Below, in pieces: positions 1 to 8,492 of a DNA stretch of 64,000 bases (position 1 is the stretch's first letter; each line of letters starts with the position of its first letter). The stretch lies in contig OZ244626.1 of NCBI GenBank assembly GCA_965218495.1, positions 2,170,001-2,234,000 on the forward strand, given 5' to 3'. Below the pieces are notes generated by a model. That model made no database searches. It had not been told where the DNA came from and was given only the letters and a program-made list of their open reading frames with translations. Both the position numbers and the translations under genes were made by a program. This DNA is from G965218495 sp965218495. Its GTDB lineage: Bacteria; Bacteroidota; Rhodothermia; Rhodothermales; Bin80.

Positions 1-1
1 C

Positions 2-718
2 ACAGGTACCGCATTGGCCAGTAGCAGGCTGCCGTTGAAGAAGTGGGTATGGGCCATTTATCTTGAAATGACTTCCCTGAAGGGCGTCTCCAGCATGAAG
101 CTCCACCGCGACCTCGATGTGACGCAGACTACGGCCTGGTTCATGTTGCAGCGCGTACGGGCCGCCTTTGCGCCACTGCTGGCTGCTGCGTTCGAGGGAC
201 CGGTGGAGGCCGACGAAACGTACGTGGGTGGCTTGGAGAAAAACAAGCACGAGCACAGGAAGCAAAAAGCCGGACGCGGGCCGGTAGGCAAGACGGCGGT
301 GGCCGGCCTGAAGGACCGTGCAAGCGGGCAGATTCGGGCCGAAGTGGTGGAGCGCACGGACGCAGCGACCTTACAGCAGTTCGTCTACGATAACACCGAG
401 ATCGGCACAACGGTCTACACTGACGAGGCGCACGCCTACAAGGGCATGGTTGGGATGCAGCACGAAACCGTCAAGCACTCGGTCGGCGAGTGGGTCAACG
501 GCATGGCGCACACGAACGGGCTGGAATCATTCTGGAGCATGTTCAAGCGGGCGTATCATGGTACGTACCACCACTTGAGCAAGAAGCACTTGCAACGCTA
601 CGTGCACCAGTTTGCGGGCAAGCACAACGTTCGCACAATGGATACGCTGGAGCAAATGCAGCACGTCGTGGCTGGTATGGTGGGCAAACGGCTCATGTAC
701 AAGACGCTGACAGCGTAG
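2..718 (+). CDS. IS1595-family transposase, 5' end outside window
   Basis: DDE transposase of the IS1595 (ISXO2-like) family, which moves its own insertion sequence. The reading frame is open to base 2 and begins with TGTALA..LPLKKW, the usual sequence after the N-terminal zinc ribbon of this family. The true start therefore lies upstream of the window and the TTG at 14 is internal. Visible catalytic context: VEADETYVGG (first acidic residue), YTDEAHAY (second), and the C-terminal NGLESFWSMFKR with the final acidic residue. The frame is intact to its stop, so the enzyme may be active. A small ORF follows, and the next gene on the other strand is a sulfatase lacking its C-terminus. The family call is from motifs. 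Confidence 0.9.
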   Translation, partial: TGTALASSRLPLKKWVWAIYLEMTSLKGVSSMKLHRDLDVTQTTAWFMLQRVRAAFAPLLAAAFEGPVEADETYVGGLEKNKHEHRKQKAGRGPVGKTAVAGLKDRASGQIRAEVVERTDAATLQQFVYDNTEIGTTVYTDEAHAYKGMVGMQHETVKHSVGEWVNGMAHTNGLESFWSMFKRAYHGTYHHLSKKHLQRYVHQFAGKHNVRTMDTLEQMQHVVAGMVGKRLMYKTLTA

Positions 719-768
719 CCTTATGCACCAACTAAGTGGATCAATCCATACGGACACAGAACACTGAA

Positions 769-957
769 ATGACAAAAGACGACCGGCAGGAGCGCAAGCG
801 TAAGCGCTTGCAGGACAAGTGGGATAACACACCAGCTGCGAATCCGCGCTACGGCGGGTTAACGATACTGGAAGCTACGCGGCAGTTTTTGAAGGGCGGG
901 AGGCAGGAGGTACCGAAGGCCAAGACAGCCGCCCAGGATGAAGTAAGTTTCAGTTAA
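769..957 (+). CDS. Small basic protein downstream of IS1595 transposase
   Basis: A 62-residue, very hydrophilic protein starting at ATG 769 (MTKDDRQERKRKRLQDKW) with an Arg/Lys-rich N-terminus and a middle reading NPRYGGLTILEATRQFL. The same frame is open back to 736. It lies 50 bases after the transposase stop and its own stop falls where the sulfatase frame ends on the other strand, so it appears to be the last gene inside the insertion sequence. IS1595 elements are known to carry passenger ORFs, which fits, but I do not recognise a function. It may also be an untranslated IS end. Confidence 0.5.
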   Translation: MTKDDRQERKRKRLQDKWDNTPAANPRYGGLTILEATRQFLKGGRQEVPKAKTAAQDEVSFS

Positions 958-2322
958 CTATATAATCGCCTTTGCATTCGGATCGCCCACCATGTCATAG
1001 AGTGCTACGCGCCCGTCGTCCTTGTACCATATGAAATGCCAACGCTCCGTGCGCACGTAATATCCTGCGGCCTGGCGACCCATGAAATCATTGTCCGATC
1101 GCAGGCCCGTCACATGGCCAATCTGTGTTTGGCGCAACCCCGACTCTTCCCCTTCAATGACTGGCCGTAGCGAACGCCCGGGCAGATTGCCAGGGTCAGG
1201 AACCCCGGCGTAGTCCAGAATTGTAGGGACAATATCCACCGTACTGACCAGAACTTCTGCGAAGGTGGCAGGCATGATCCTCCCACGCCAATGCAGGATG
1301 ACCGGCGTTCTGAAGGCCAAATCGTGCAGCGACCGTTTGCCCTTACGCCCGCCATTGGCGCGCAATTCGGGATTACCGGCATACTCTGCAAACGGCTCCT
1401 GCTCCCACCCATTGTCATTGACGTAAATAAACAGTGTGTGCTCGGCCAGTCCCTTCCGACTCACATATTCGACAAGATCTCCGACACCATCGTCAAACCA
1501 AGTGCAGTTGCTGTAGTACGCCTTGGCTGTTTCCGAAAGATCTGTGTTGGCATAGCGGCTGGTATAGGCCGCCGGCGCATCAAACGGCGTGTGCGGCAGG
1601 GACGGTGCGTACCATATGAAGAACGGCGCGTCCGCATGCCGGTCGATGAAGTCGAATACCGGCTGTTGGGTTTCGCGCGCAAGCCCGAGCCCTTCGCCGC
1701 CCATAAACTCAGGGAACCAGCCGGGTTGGCCCCACCGGTCCGGCGCCCAGCCAACCGACATCCCTTCCGAAAAGCCACCGTTTTCGTGGACCTGCTCCCA
1801 CCACTTGCCGCCCTGGAAGCTCACATAACCGTGCTCGGCGAGCATCTTGGGTAGCGTGGTGAATTCGCGCATGACATGCGAATAGTATTGCCGATCCCAG
1901 CGCTGCCGCTGCGCATCCGTTGCGCCTTGGTAGGTGGGAGACTCCGCTGCGGCCTCTGCGCGTAATGCGGCGGCAATGGCGTCGTACTGGACGGGAAGCA
2001 GCCCCGTCATCAACGTCTGCAAGGCCGGTCGGCAATGGTTGCTCGTCGTATGGCCGAGATGAAACACGGCACCGCCCGCGGCCAATGCATCCATGTTTGG
2101 CGTATGCACATGTGGAGAGCCAGTAAACCCGAAGTACGGATACCCATGGTCGTCGCCGATGATCAGCACGACGTTGGGTGGCCGGACTTCTTGCGCAAAC
2201 GTCAGGGCCGGGCAACAGAAGAGTACCAGCAGGGCGGCCCGAGGCGCGAAGCTACCTGCTTCGACTGAACAACTCCAGGACCGCCCGCTCTTCGGGCGAC
2301 AGCGCGTCCAGCCCCTCTTCAT
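958..2322 (-). CDS. Sulfatase, C-terminus truncated at IS1595 junction
   Basis: Secreted alkaline-phosphatase-fold sulfatase, expected to hydrolyse sulfate esters in the periplasm. ATG at 2322 is the best start; it lies inside the rhomboid frame and gives a basic N-region, a hydrophobic stretch (AALLVLFCCPALTFA) and a likely cleavage before QE. NVVLIIGDDHGYP is the metal-binding start of the family. The formylglycine site reads C-R-P-A-L near residue 97: the Cys is present but the usual Arg of C-x-P-x-R is Leu. Other family blocks (GGKWWE, SLPHTPFD, YVNDNGWE) are present. The protein stops at LYDMVGDPNAKAII, where sulfatases normally continue for tens of residues, and the stop abuts the IS1595 end, so the gene is probably broken. 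Confidence 0.8.
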   Translation of the reverse strand: MKRGWTRCRPKSGRSWSCSVEAGSFAPRAALLVLFCCPALTFAQEVRPPNVVLIIGDDHGYPYFGFTGSPHVHTPNMDALAAGGAVFHLGHTTSNHCRPALQTLMTGLLPVQYDAIAAALRAEAAAESPTYQGATDAQRQRWDRQYYSHVMREFTTLPKMLAEHGYVSFQGGKWWEQVHENGGFSEGMSVGWAPDRWGQPGWFPEFMGGEGLGLARETQQPVFDFIDRHADAPFFIWYAPSLPHTPFDAPAAYTSRYANTDLSETAKAYYSNCTWFDDGVGDLVEYVSRKGLAEHTLFIYVNDNGWEQEPFAEYAGNPELRANGGRKGKRSLHDLAFRTPVILHWRGRIMPATFAEVLVSTVDIVPTILDYAGVPDPGNLPGRSLRPVIEGEESGLRQTQIGHVTGLRSDNDFMGRQAAGYYVRTERWHFIWYKDDGRVALYDMVGDPNAKAII

Positions 2323-3148
2323 TGATCTTGTCCAAGATGCGGTCGAGCTCATGTTCCGTAGAGGGTCTGTTTGCCTGTGCCGTATTCGGATGCTCGTTCT
2401 TGCCAGCCGCCGCGCTCTGCCGGCGCGAACCCTTAGAGAGCCTACGCTCTGCCTGCGCAAGAAACCCCCCACCGGCGGCGCGGCGCGCCGTAAAAAGCCC
2501 TCGCGCCCAAGACGAAAGGTCGCCTCCTCTTGATTCCACCCTGACAAAAAGATAACCGGTCAGCGCGCCTCCAAGGTGCGCAAATATCGCTGTCGAGCTG
2601 TTGTATACAGTCAGCAGATCAAGCACCAGAAACGCCAGGACCAGATGAGGCAGGCGTACCGACCCTATCAGCCAAAGTCCAATCCGCTTGAAAGGCTGAA
2701 GCACTGCAAGCGCGGTCATAACCCCCAGTACCGAACCCGAAGCGCCATGAATAAGGATTTGCGGCGTTCCAACAAGGTTGTAGACAACAGCGCTGAGTAG
2801 CGCGCCGCCCATGGCAGCGAAAAGGTACAAGGACAGCATCGTGTGCGGCCCGTACAAATCCTCCAAATCCTGACCTATCCAGTAGAGCCAGAGCATGTTA
2901 AAGCCGAGGTGCAGGAGGCCACCAAAGCCCAGCCCGAGGTGCAGAAAGCTGTACGTTACCAGCTGCCAGGGCTGAAACAGGAATTCGGGCCATGCCGCAT
3001 GAAACGCGAGATGAGTCTCAATGAACGTGCGGGTTGCACCAAAATGTGCCAGCACCAGTGCCCACGCCACGTATACGGCTACATTGACCGTAATCAGCAG
3101 TCGTAGCGCCTTAGGCCGCGTAGAGTACCAGATCCTGAATCGCAACAC
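2252..3148 (-). CDS. Rhomboid-family intramembrane serine protease, with C-terminal tail
   Basis: Polytopic membrane protease that cleaves transmembrane substrates in the lipid bilayer. Six hydrophobic segments are visible. The catalytic Ser is in HGASGSVLG and the catalytic His in IFAHLGGALTGY, the Ser-His dyad of rhomboids; the QLVTYSFLH loop and HLGFNMLWLY also match. After the membrane domain there is a Lys/Arg-rich linker and an acidic tail ending LDALSPEERAVLELF, a common soluble extension in Bacteroidota homologues. The start is GTG. The gene lies 41 bases after a second rhomboid, likely in one operon, and its 3' end overlaps the start of the truncated sulfatase. Substrate unknown. Confidence 0.9.
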   Translation of the reverse strand: MLRFRIWYSTRPKALRLLITVNVAVYVAWALVLAHFGATRTFIETHLAFHAAWPEFLFQPWQLVTYSFLHLGLGFGGLLHLGFNMLWLYWIGQDLEDLYGPHTMLSLYLFAAMGGALLSAVVYNLVGTPQILIHGASGSVLGVMTALAVLQPFKRIGLWLIGSVRLPHLVLAFLVLDLLTVYNSSTAIFAHLGGALTGYLFVRVESRGGDLSSWARGLFTARRAAGGGFLAQAERRLSKGSRRQSAAAGKNEHPNTAQANRPSTEHELDRILDKINEEGLDALSPEERAVLELFSRSR

Positions 3149-3189
3149 GGTTTAGCGAGCGCTTCGGGCAGTGAACTGGGGCGGAAAAT

Positions 3190-3813
3190 TTAGTGGTACG
3201 GCGTGCGCCGCTGGGGCTTGATAGGCAGCTTGCCCCGCCAGTACAGGATAAGCAGGACTCCGACCACCATGCCGCCAAGGTGCGCAAAGTTGGCTACGCC
3301 AGGCTGCCCTCCTGCCGTAGCAAACCAGAGTTCGATTACCCCATAGCCGATCACGAAAAACTTCGCTTTAATCGGAATCGGCGGAAACAGCAGCATGATT
3401 CGCTGCTCCGGAAAGAGCATGCCGAAGGCTGCAAGGATTCCAAAGACCCCGCCCGACGCGCCTATCGTTGGCACACCGGGATTCGTGACAAGCTGTGCAA
3501 GCCCAGCCCCAACCACGCACACAAAGTAGAAAAATGCAAACCTTGACGAGCCCCAGGTATTCTCTATCTGTGCGCCAAACATCCACAGGGCAAACATATT
3601 GAAGAACAAGTGTGTAAGCCCGCCGTGCAGGAATGAATACGTGACAAGTTGCCATGGCCAGAACCCGAATCCCAATGGCTGTAGCGCAAACCAATCCACA
3701 AGAAGCCTCCCTAGAGGGAACTGCGCCATAAAGACGAGCCCAGTTATGATGAGCAGGTTCTTTACTACCGGAGGGAACGCAAAAAACGAAGGCCTCTGTT
3801 GGTATTGGTACAT
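3190..3813 (-). CDS. Rhomboid-family intramembrane serine protease
   Basis: Compact 207-residue rhomboid. Catalytic Ser in IGASGGVFGIL, His in ANFAHLGGMVVG, plus the conserved WQLVTYSFLHGGLTHLFFNM block with its HxxxN. Six membrane helices are predicted by eye; the basic C-terminus (KPQRRTPYH) is short. It is the first gene of a minus-strand run with the larger rhomboid downstream. The two proteins share the core motifs but differ in length and tail, so they are paralogues rather than a recent duplication. Adjacent rhomboid pairs occur in several Bacteroidota genomes (family knowledge). Start ATG 3813. Confidence 0.9.
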   Translation of the reverse strand: MYQYQQRPSFFAFPPVVKNLLIITGLVFMAQFPLGRLLVDWFALQPLGFGFWPWQLVTYSFLHGGLTHLFFNMFALWMFGAQIENTWGSSRFAFFYFVCVVGAGLAQLVTNPGVPTIGASGGVFGILAAFGMLFPEQRIMLLFPPIPIKAKFFVIGYGVIELWFATAGGQPGVANFAHLGGMVVGVLLILYWRGKLPIKPQRRTPYH

Positions 3814-3921
3814 GCCGGTTAGCTAATCTTTGCGGCCATTATAGCGTTTAAGTCTCAACTTGGTTGCACCCTGTGGCCTGAACGCTTCTTCCCAGTCACC
3901 TGTCTGGCAGCCACGCTTCTC

Positions 3922-4677
3922 ATGGTTTTTTTTGTTAGTGACACGCATTTTGGCCAGGGAGCTCGACAGGAGGAACGGGCCGTAGAGGACGCACTGCTGA
4001 CCTGCCTTGCGTCCTACGAAGAGCAGGCGACGCACCTCTACCTGGTCGGCGACATCTTTGACGGATACATAGAGTACCGACGCGTAGTCCCCAAGGGATT
4101 CGTGCGGTTTTTGTCGCTTTTAGCAGCATGGACTGACCGCGGCGTTGGCGTAACCTACCTTGTCGGCAATCACGACCCGTGGCATCGAGACTACTTCGCC
4201 ACAGAGCTTGGCGTCCGCGTGATGCCCGGCCATGTCTTGGAGCACGTTGCGGACGCGCTGTGCTACGTGCAGCACGGCGATGACCTTGGGCGGTCTGGTC
4301 GCGGGCTTTGCGGCATCAGACCCCTGCTAAGGGACCCGGCAATGGTCTGGCTTTATCGCAGCCTGCTGCCTGCAGATGCTGGCGTGGCTCTGGCACATTG
4401 CGTAAGTCGCTGGCTGCAACGGCGACGCCCCAGCCCACACGCAGCGGCTGACATGCGACGCTTTGCGCAAGAAACACTCAGATCCACTGCGTCTCAGGTC
4501 CTTGTCATGGGCCATAGCCACCAAGCAGAGCTCTGCGCGTGGCCCGAAGGAGTATACATGAATCTTGGAAGCTGGCGCGATGGCGGCTCATTTGGACTGC
4601 TGGAGGCCGGGCGCATCCAACTCTTGCGCTGGCGCGGCGGCAAGGCCGAGCTTGTTAAGGAACACGCGTGGCAGTAA
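3922..4677 (+). CDS. lpxH: LpxH-like UDP-2,3-diacylglucosamine diphosphatase
   Basis: Calcineurin-type metallophosphoesterase of the LpxH group, which releases UMP from UDP-2,3-diacylglucosamine in lipid A synthesis. The metal-binding motifs are all present: SDTHFG (D7, H9), GDIFD (D44), GNHD (N83, H84, D85) and GHSH (H198, H200). At 251 residues it has the family length, and the central helical insertion with many Arg residues (RWLQRRRPSPH) matches the lipid-binding cap. Start ATG 3922 gives a direct MVFFVSDTHF opening. The gene is divergent from the rhomboids and followed 49 bases later by a class A PBP, so both neighbours on this strand act in the cell envelope. LpxH2/LpxG-like variants cannot be excluded. 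Confidence 0.85.
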   Translation: MVFFVSDTHFGQGARQEERAVEDALLTCLASYEEQATHLYLVGDIFDGYIEYRRVVPKGFVRFLSLLAAWTDRGVGVTYLVGNHDPWHRDYFATELGVRVMPGHVLEHVADALCYVQHGDDLGRSGRGLCGIRPLLRDPAMVWLYRSLLPADAGVALAHCVSRWLQRRRPSPHAAADMRRFAQETLRSTASQVLVMGHSHQAELCAWPEGVYMNLGSWRDGGSFGLLEAGRIQLLRWRGGKAELVKEHAWQ

Positions 4678-4726
4678 CGGATAGTTGTACCGACATCATA
4701 GCTGTTGACCCGCAGTAACGCCCTGC

Positions 4727-7024
4727 ATGGCCAAAACGAAGAAGAAAACAAATAGGAAGGCGGCACGCCGTATTCGCGGCTCCGCAGCAAAGAGCCGCAG
4801 CAAACCCAAAGAGGCTGCCGTGCTGCTCTTCATTCCGGCTACGGCCGTGGTGCTGGCGGCCCTAGTGCTGATGGGATACGCCGGCTGGTTCACCAATAGC
4901 GACAACCTGCCGGACCTGCAGGAAATCGAGAGCCAGAATTTTGAACTGACGCTAGCCACCGTAGCGTACACTGCGGACGGCGAGGAATTGGGCCGCTACG
5001 GGCGCCAGAATCGGACCTGGGTTGCGTACGACAGCATACCGGACCATGTCATCAACGCGCTTGTGTCCACCGAAGACCGTCGCTTCTGGCGGCATTGGGG
5101 TATTGACGCTTGGCGCACCCTGTCCGCCGTGACTCAGACCGTACTCGGAAAGATCGGGCTCCCATTTGAGCAGCAGGGTGGCTCTACCATCACGCAGCAG
5201 CTGGCGCGCAACCTCTACAACAGCCAGATAGGGTTTAGGGTAAGCGTAGAGCGCAAGCTCAAGGAGATGGCCGCTGCGGTGCAGTTGGAACGACGCTACT
5301 CTAAGGAAGAAGTCATTGAGATGTACCTGAACACGGTCCCCTTTCGGCATAACGCATTTGGGATAGAGGGCGCGGCCAGGACATACTTTGGCAAGCCGAC
5401 CACAAAGCTGGATACACTTGAGGCTGCGGCGTTAATTGGCATGCTCAAGGCCAGCACAAGCTATGATCCGGTGAGAAACCCGGAGAATTCGCGCAACCGA
5501 CGCAATACCGTCATGCGCCAGATGATTAGCCAAGGCTTCCTCGAGCGCGAATTTTATGATGAGAACAAGGAAAAGCTGACTCCCGCACGCTTGCGTACGG
5601 CAAATGTGACCGATAGCTTCGCGCCGTACGCGGCGGAACACGTGCGCAAGTGGGTGCAGGAATGGGGGGAATCGGCCGGGTTTGACGTGTACGCGGACGG
5701 GCTGGTTGTGTACACGACTATCGATTCCCGACTGCAGGAACATGCGGAGGCGGCGGTGACAACCACGCTCAACGCTTTGCAGGCCGTGGCTGATTGCGAG
5801 TGGAGTGCACAGAGAAACAGATTCCTGGACTTTGGAGAAGAGTTGGGCAAGTACCTCGAAGATGCGTGTCATCAGGACCCAAGCCAGCGTTTTAAGTATT
5901 TCTGGCAGGCTCGAAAGGCGGAGCTGGAGGCCTTCATCAAGGAATCCAGCCGCTACCAAGAGCTCCTCAGCGACGGCCGCACCGTTGCCGAAGCGCTTGC
6001 CGGCCTGCACGCGAACGAGGCGTTTTTGGATTCGTTAAAGGGCGCCAAGACCCGCATGGAAACCGGATTCGTTTCGATAGACCCGCGTACCGGCTACGTC
6101 AAGGCGTGGGTCGGTGGGCGCGACCTTTCAACGGAGTGGTACGACCACGTTAACGTAGCCAAACGCCAACCCGGGTCAACATTTAAGCCGCTGCTGTATG
6201 CCTCGGCTATCCAGACGGGATGGTCCCCACAGGCGCAGTACATGGACTCGGTGTTTTCGTATCACGTGGTGGGCTCGGATGACATCTGGGCGCCGCAGAA
6301 CTCGGGCGGCGAATTGTCACTAGAGCGGTATTCGCTGCAGGAAGCTCTTGCGCGCTCGCTCAACACCATTTCCGCCCAGCTTATCAACGAATTGGGCCCG
6401 GCGCAGGTCGTACAGTTTGCGAGGGGAATGGGGATTCAGAGTGAGTTGGAACCGGTGCTGTCACTCGCGCTGGGCACCAGCGACGTATCGCTCTTGGAGC
6501 TTGCCACCGCCTACAGCACCTTGGCCAACCTTGGCACGCGGCTCGATCCAGTTGTGGTTACCCGTATTGAAGACCAGCATGGGACGCCATTGTACGAGTA
6601 CCAGGCGGAGCCGAAGGTGGAGCTGATCATGGAGACTGCAATAGTCATCGTGGATATGATGCGTGATGTTATCAACCAGGCCTACGGCACCGGGTACCGC
6701 ATCCGTTTGCAATTCGGTCTGGACGGCTACGACTTTGCCGGCAAGACGGGCACCACGCAGGAAGGTGCCGACGGTTGGTTTATGCTGATGCACCCGGAAA
6801 TGGTCACTGGTTCATGGGTTGGCTTCAATGACCGGCGCGTGACATTCCGGTCCACATTCTGGGGACAGGGCGCGCACAACGCACTCTTGGTGGTGGGAGA
6901 ATTCCTGACTCGCATAAATGCAGACCCCGATGCAGCACTAAGCCTGGAGGCTGAGTTCCCTTACCCCTTGTCCACGGGCAAGGAAAAGCTACGCCAGGAC
7001 GAGGATGAACACTACGAATTCTAG
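4727..7024 (+). CDS. Class A penicillin-binding protein (PBP1A-type)
   Basis: Bifunctional peptidoglycan synthase anchored in the inner membrane, polymerising glycan strands and cross-linking peptides. A basic N-terminus is followed by one membrane helix (VLLFIPATAVVLAALVLMGY). The GT51 domain shows STEDRRFWRHWGID with the catalytic Glu and QQGGSTITQQLARNLY. The transpeptidase domain has the SxxK box STFK near residue 483, the SLN box (SLNTIS), and KTGT near residue 671. Between the domains is a helical insert of roughly 110 residues before FVSIDPRTGYVKAWVGG. Full length at 765 residues, with no frameshift. The nearby lpxH-like gene and 33-base gap to the next gene suggest a co-transcribed plus-strand run. 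Confidence 0.93.
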   Translation: MAKTKKKTNRKAARRIRGSAAKSRSKPKEAAVLLFIPATAVVLAALVLMGYAGWFTNSDNLPDLQEIESQNFELTLATVAYTADGEELGRYGRQNRTWVAYDSIPDHVINALVSTEDRRFWRHWGIDAWRTLSAVTQTVLGKIGLPFEQQGGSTITQQLARNLYNSQIGFRVSVERKLKEMAAAVQLERRYSKEEVIEMYLNTVPFRHNAFGIEGAARTYFGKPTTKLDTLEAAALIGMLKASTSYDPVRNPENSRNRRNTVMRQMISQGFLEREFYDENKEKLTPARLRTANVTDSFAPYAAEHVRKWVQEWGESAGFDVYADGLVVYTTIDSRLQEHAEAAVTTTLNALQAVADCEWSAQRNRFLDFGEELGKYLEDACHQDPSQRFKYFWQARKAELEAFIKESSRYQELLSDGRTVAEALAGLHANEAFLDSLKGAKTRMETGFVSIDPRTGYVKAWVGGRDLSTEWYDHVNVAKRQPGSTFKPLLYASAIQTGWSPQAQYMDSVFSYHVVGSDDIWAPQNSGGELSLERYSLQEALARSLNTISAQLINELGPAQVVQFARGMGIQSELEPVLSLALGTSDVSLLELATAYSTLANLGTRLDPVVVTRIEDQHGTPLYEYQAEPKVELIMETAIVIVDMMRDVINQAYGTGYRIRLQFGLDGYDFAGKTGTTQEGADGWFMLMHPEMVTGSWVGFNDRRVTFRSTFWGQGAHNALLVVGEFLTRINADPDAALSLEAEFPYPLSTGKEKLRQDEDEHYEF

Positions 7025-7056
7025 AGCAGCAGCGCGGTGAAGATCCGCACCGGCAT

Positions 7057-8298
7057 ATGAAGATCCTCCACACTGCCGACATTCACTTTGGCACAAATAC
7101 GTATGGCAGGATTGACCCGGCAACCGGGCTTAACACACGGTTGCTGGACTTTCGGCGCAGCTTCAAGTTTATGGTGGAGCGCGGCCTTAAGGAAGACATA
7201 GATGTATTCCTTTTCTGCGGGGACGCCTATAGAACGGCTTCGCCTACCCCCACGCAGCAAAAGGCTTTTGCCGAGTGCCTGAAGCCTGTAGCGGACGCGG
7301 GGATCCCGATCGTCATGATTACGGGCAACCATGACCATCCGATCTCTTATGGCAAGGCCTCGTCTATCGACATTTTTGGCTACCTCACCGGCAACGTACA
7401 GATCTTTCGCAAACCCACCGCGGCCCTGATTCCGGCTAAGAGTGGCACGCTGCAACTCTTGGCCATGCCTTGGCCCGTGCGCAGCCTGCTGCTCTTGGGC
7501 GAGGATAGTCGCAAGATGTCACCTGAAGCGCTGTGCGAGGCCATACAGCAAAAGTACACAGAGATTATCCAGGCGGAGGCAGCCAAACTAGACCCCGCAT
7601 TACCCACCGTCCTTGCCGGGCACTTTAGCGTGGTGGGCTGCATTCCGGGCGGTTCGGAGAGCTCGTCACTAATGCTCCGCGAGCCGATTTTCTCACCCGC
7701 AGAGCTGGCGGTACCTCCAATCGACTACGTAGCGCTGGGGCATATTCACCACTTTCAGAATTGCGCGACCGATCCAGAGGCCACTCCCGTGGTCTACAGC
7801 AGCAGCATTGAGCGCGTGACCTTTAACGAGAGGGACAGTCGCAAAGGCTTTGTGCTGGTTCGCATCAGCGGCAATCCCAAAAAGACCATCTTCAAGTTCG
7901 TAGAGACGCCAGCGAGGCGTTTCGTGCAGCTTGACATCAATGCTGTGGACTCGGCTGATCCGACAGGAACCATCCTGCAGGCGATCGGCCGTGAGGAAAT
8001 TGGCGGCAGTATTGTAAGGGTACGGTTTCGGATCCAGGAGGCACAACGGGCGTCCATCGACATGGGTAGGATACGTGCCGCACTCAAACCCGCCTTTGCC
8101 ATCGCTTCAATTGAGCGTACATGGGATCCCGTTGAGCGCAAGAGAGATACCAAGGTTACAAGCGAATCCACGCTGGTGGAAGCTCTTGGCAGTTACATTG
8201 ATCAGCGTAGCAGCCTTTCCGGAGTTAAAAATGCGCTGATGGACAAGGCGCTGGAGCTGGAGGCCGCATATGTAGCGGCCCAGGGCGCAAAGGACTAA
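7057..8298 (+). CDS. sbcD: SbcD/Mre11-like DNA exonuclease
   Basis: Mre11-family metallophosphoesterase, the nuclease half of the SbcCD DNA-end processing complex that opens hairpins and trims double-strand breaks. Metal-binding motifs: HTADIHFG (D8, H10), FCGDAYR (D56), GNHDHP (N91, H92, D93), AGHFSV and LGHIHHF. At 413 residues it has the bacterial SbcD length, with a C-terminal capping region after about residue 290. The ATPase partner SbcC would normally follow on the same strand. Instead there is a hairpin and a convergent sulfatase, so the partner must be elsewhere or absent. The 33-base gap from the PBP gene suggests shared transcription. Confidence 0.88.
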   Translation: MKILHTADIHFGTNTYGRIDPATGLNTRLLDFRRSFKFMVERGLKEDIDVFLFCGDAYRTASPTPTQQKAFAECLKPVADAGIPIVMITGNHDHPISYGKASSIDIFGYLTGNVQIFRKPTAALIPAKSGTLQLLAMPWPVRSLLLLGEDSRKMSPEALCEAIQQKYTEIIQAEAAKLDPALPTVLAGHFSVVGCIPGGSESSSLMLREPIFSPAELAVPPIDYVALGHIHHFQNCATDPEATPVVYSSSIERVTFNERDSRKGFVLVRISGNPKKTIFKFVETPARRFVQLDINAVDSADPTGTILQAIGREEIGGSIVRVRFRIQEAQRASIDMGRIRAALKPAFAIASIERTWDPVERKRDTKVTSESTLVEALGSYIDQRSSLSGVKNALMDKALELEAAYVAAQGAKD

Positions 8299-8464
8299 GT
8301 GCCTATTCCACAACGGGCTCGGTGCCAGACTGGCCGCTTGTGTCATGCCTCCGGCGATGCGTATCGAAGCTTGGCGCCATACTTTTGTCCCGGATAAGGC
8401 GCATGGTGTGTCCTTGCCGAGCGCAGGAGCGCTGCGAATTGCAGGGCAGAGATTCTTTACGACA

Positions 8465-8490
8465 GCAGTGGCCCCACGTGGGGCCGCTGC
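8465..8490. terminator. Strong palindrome between convergent genes
   Basis: The core ggccccacgtggggcc is a perfect 16-base palindrome, extended by gcagt/gctgc on each side. It sits directly beside the sulfatase stop and about 170 bases past the sbcD stop, where a bidirectional terminator would be expected. There is no T-tract on either side, so it would be a non-canonical terminator or a protein-binding site. Confidence 0.45.
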
Positions 8491-8492
8491 AC

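Noticed and set aside
2322..2547. Longer sulfatase start at 2547
   Set aside because: It would overlap the whole rhomboid tail and puts the signal peptide deep inside the protein.
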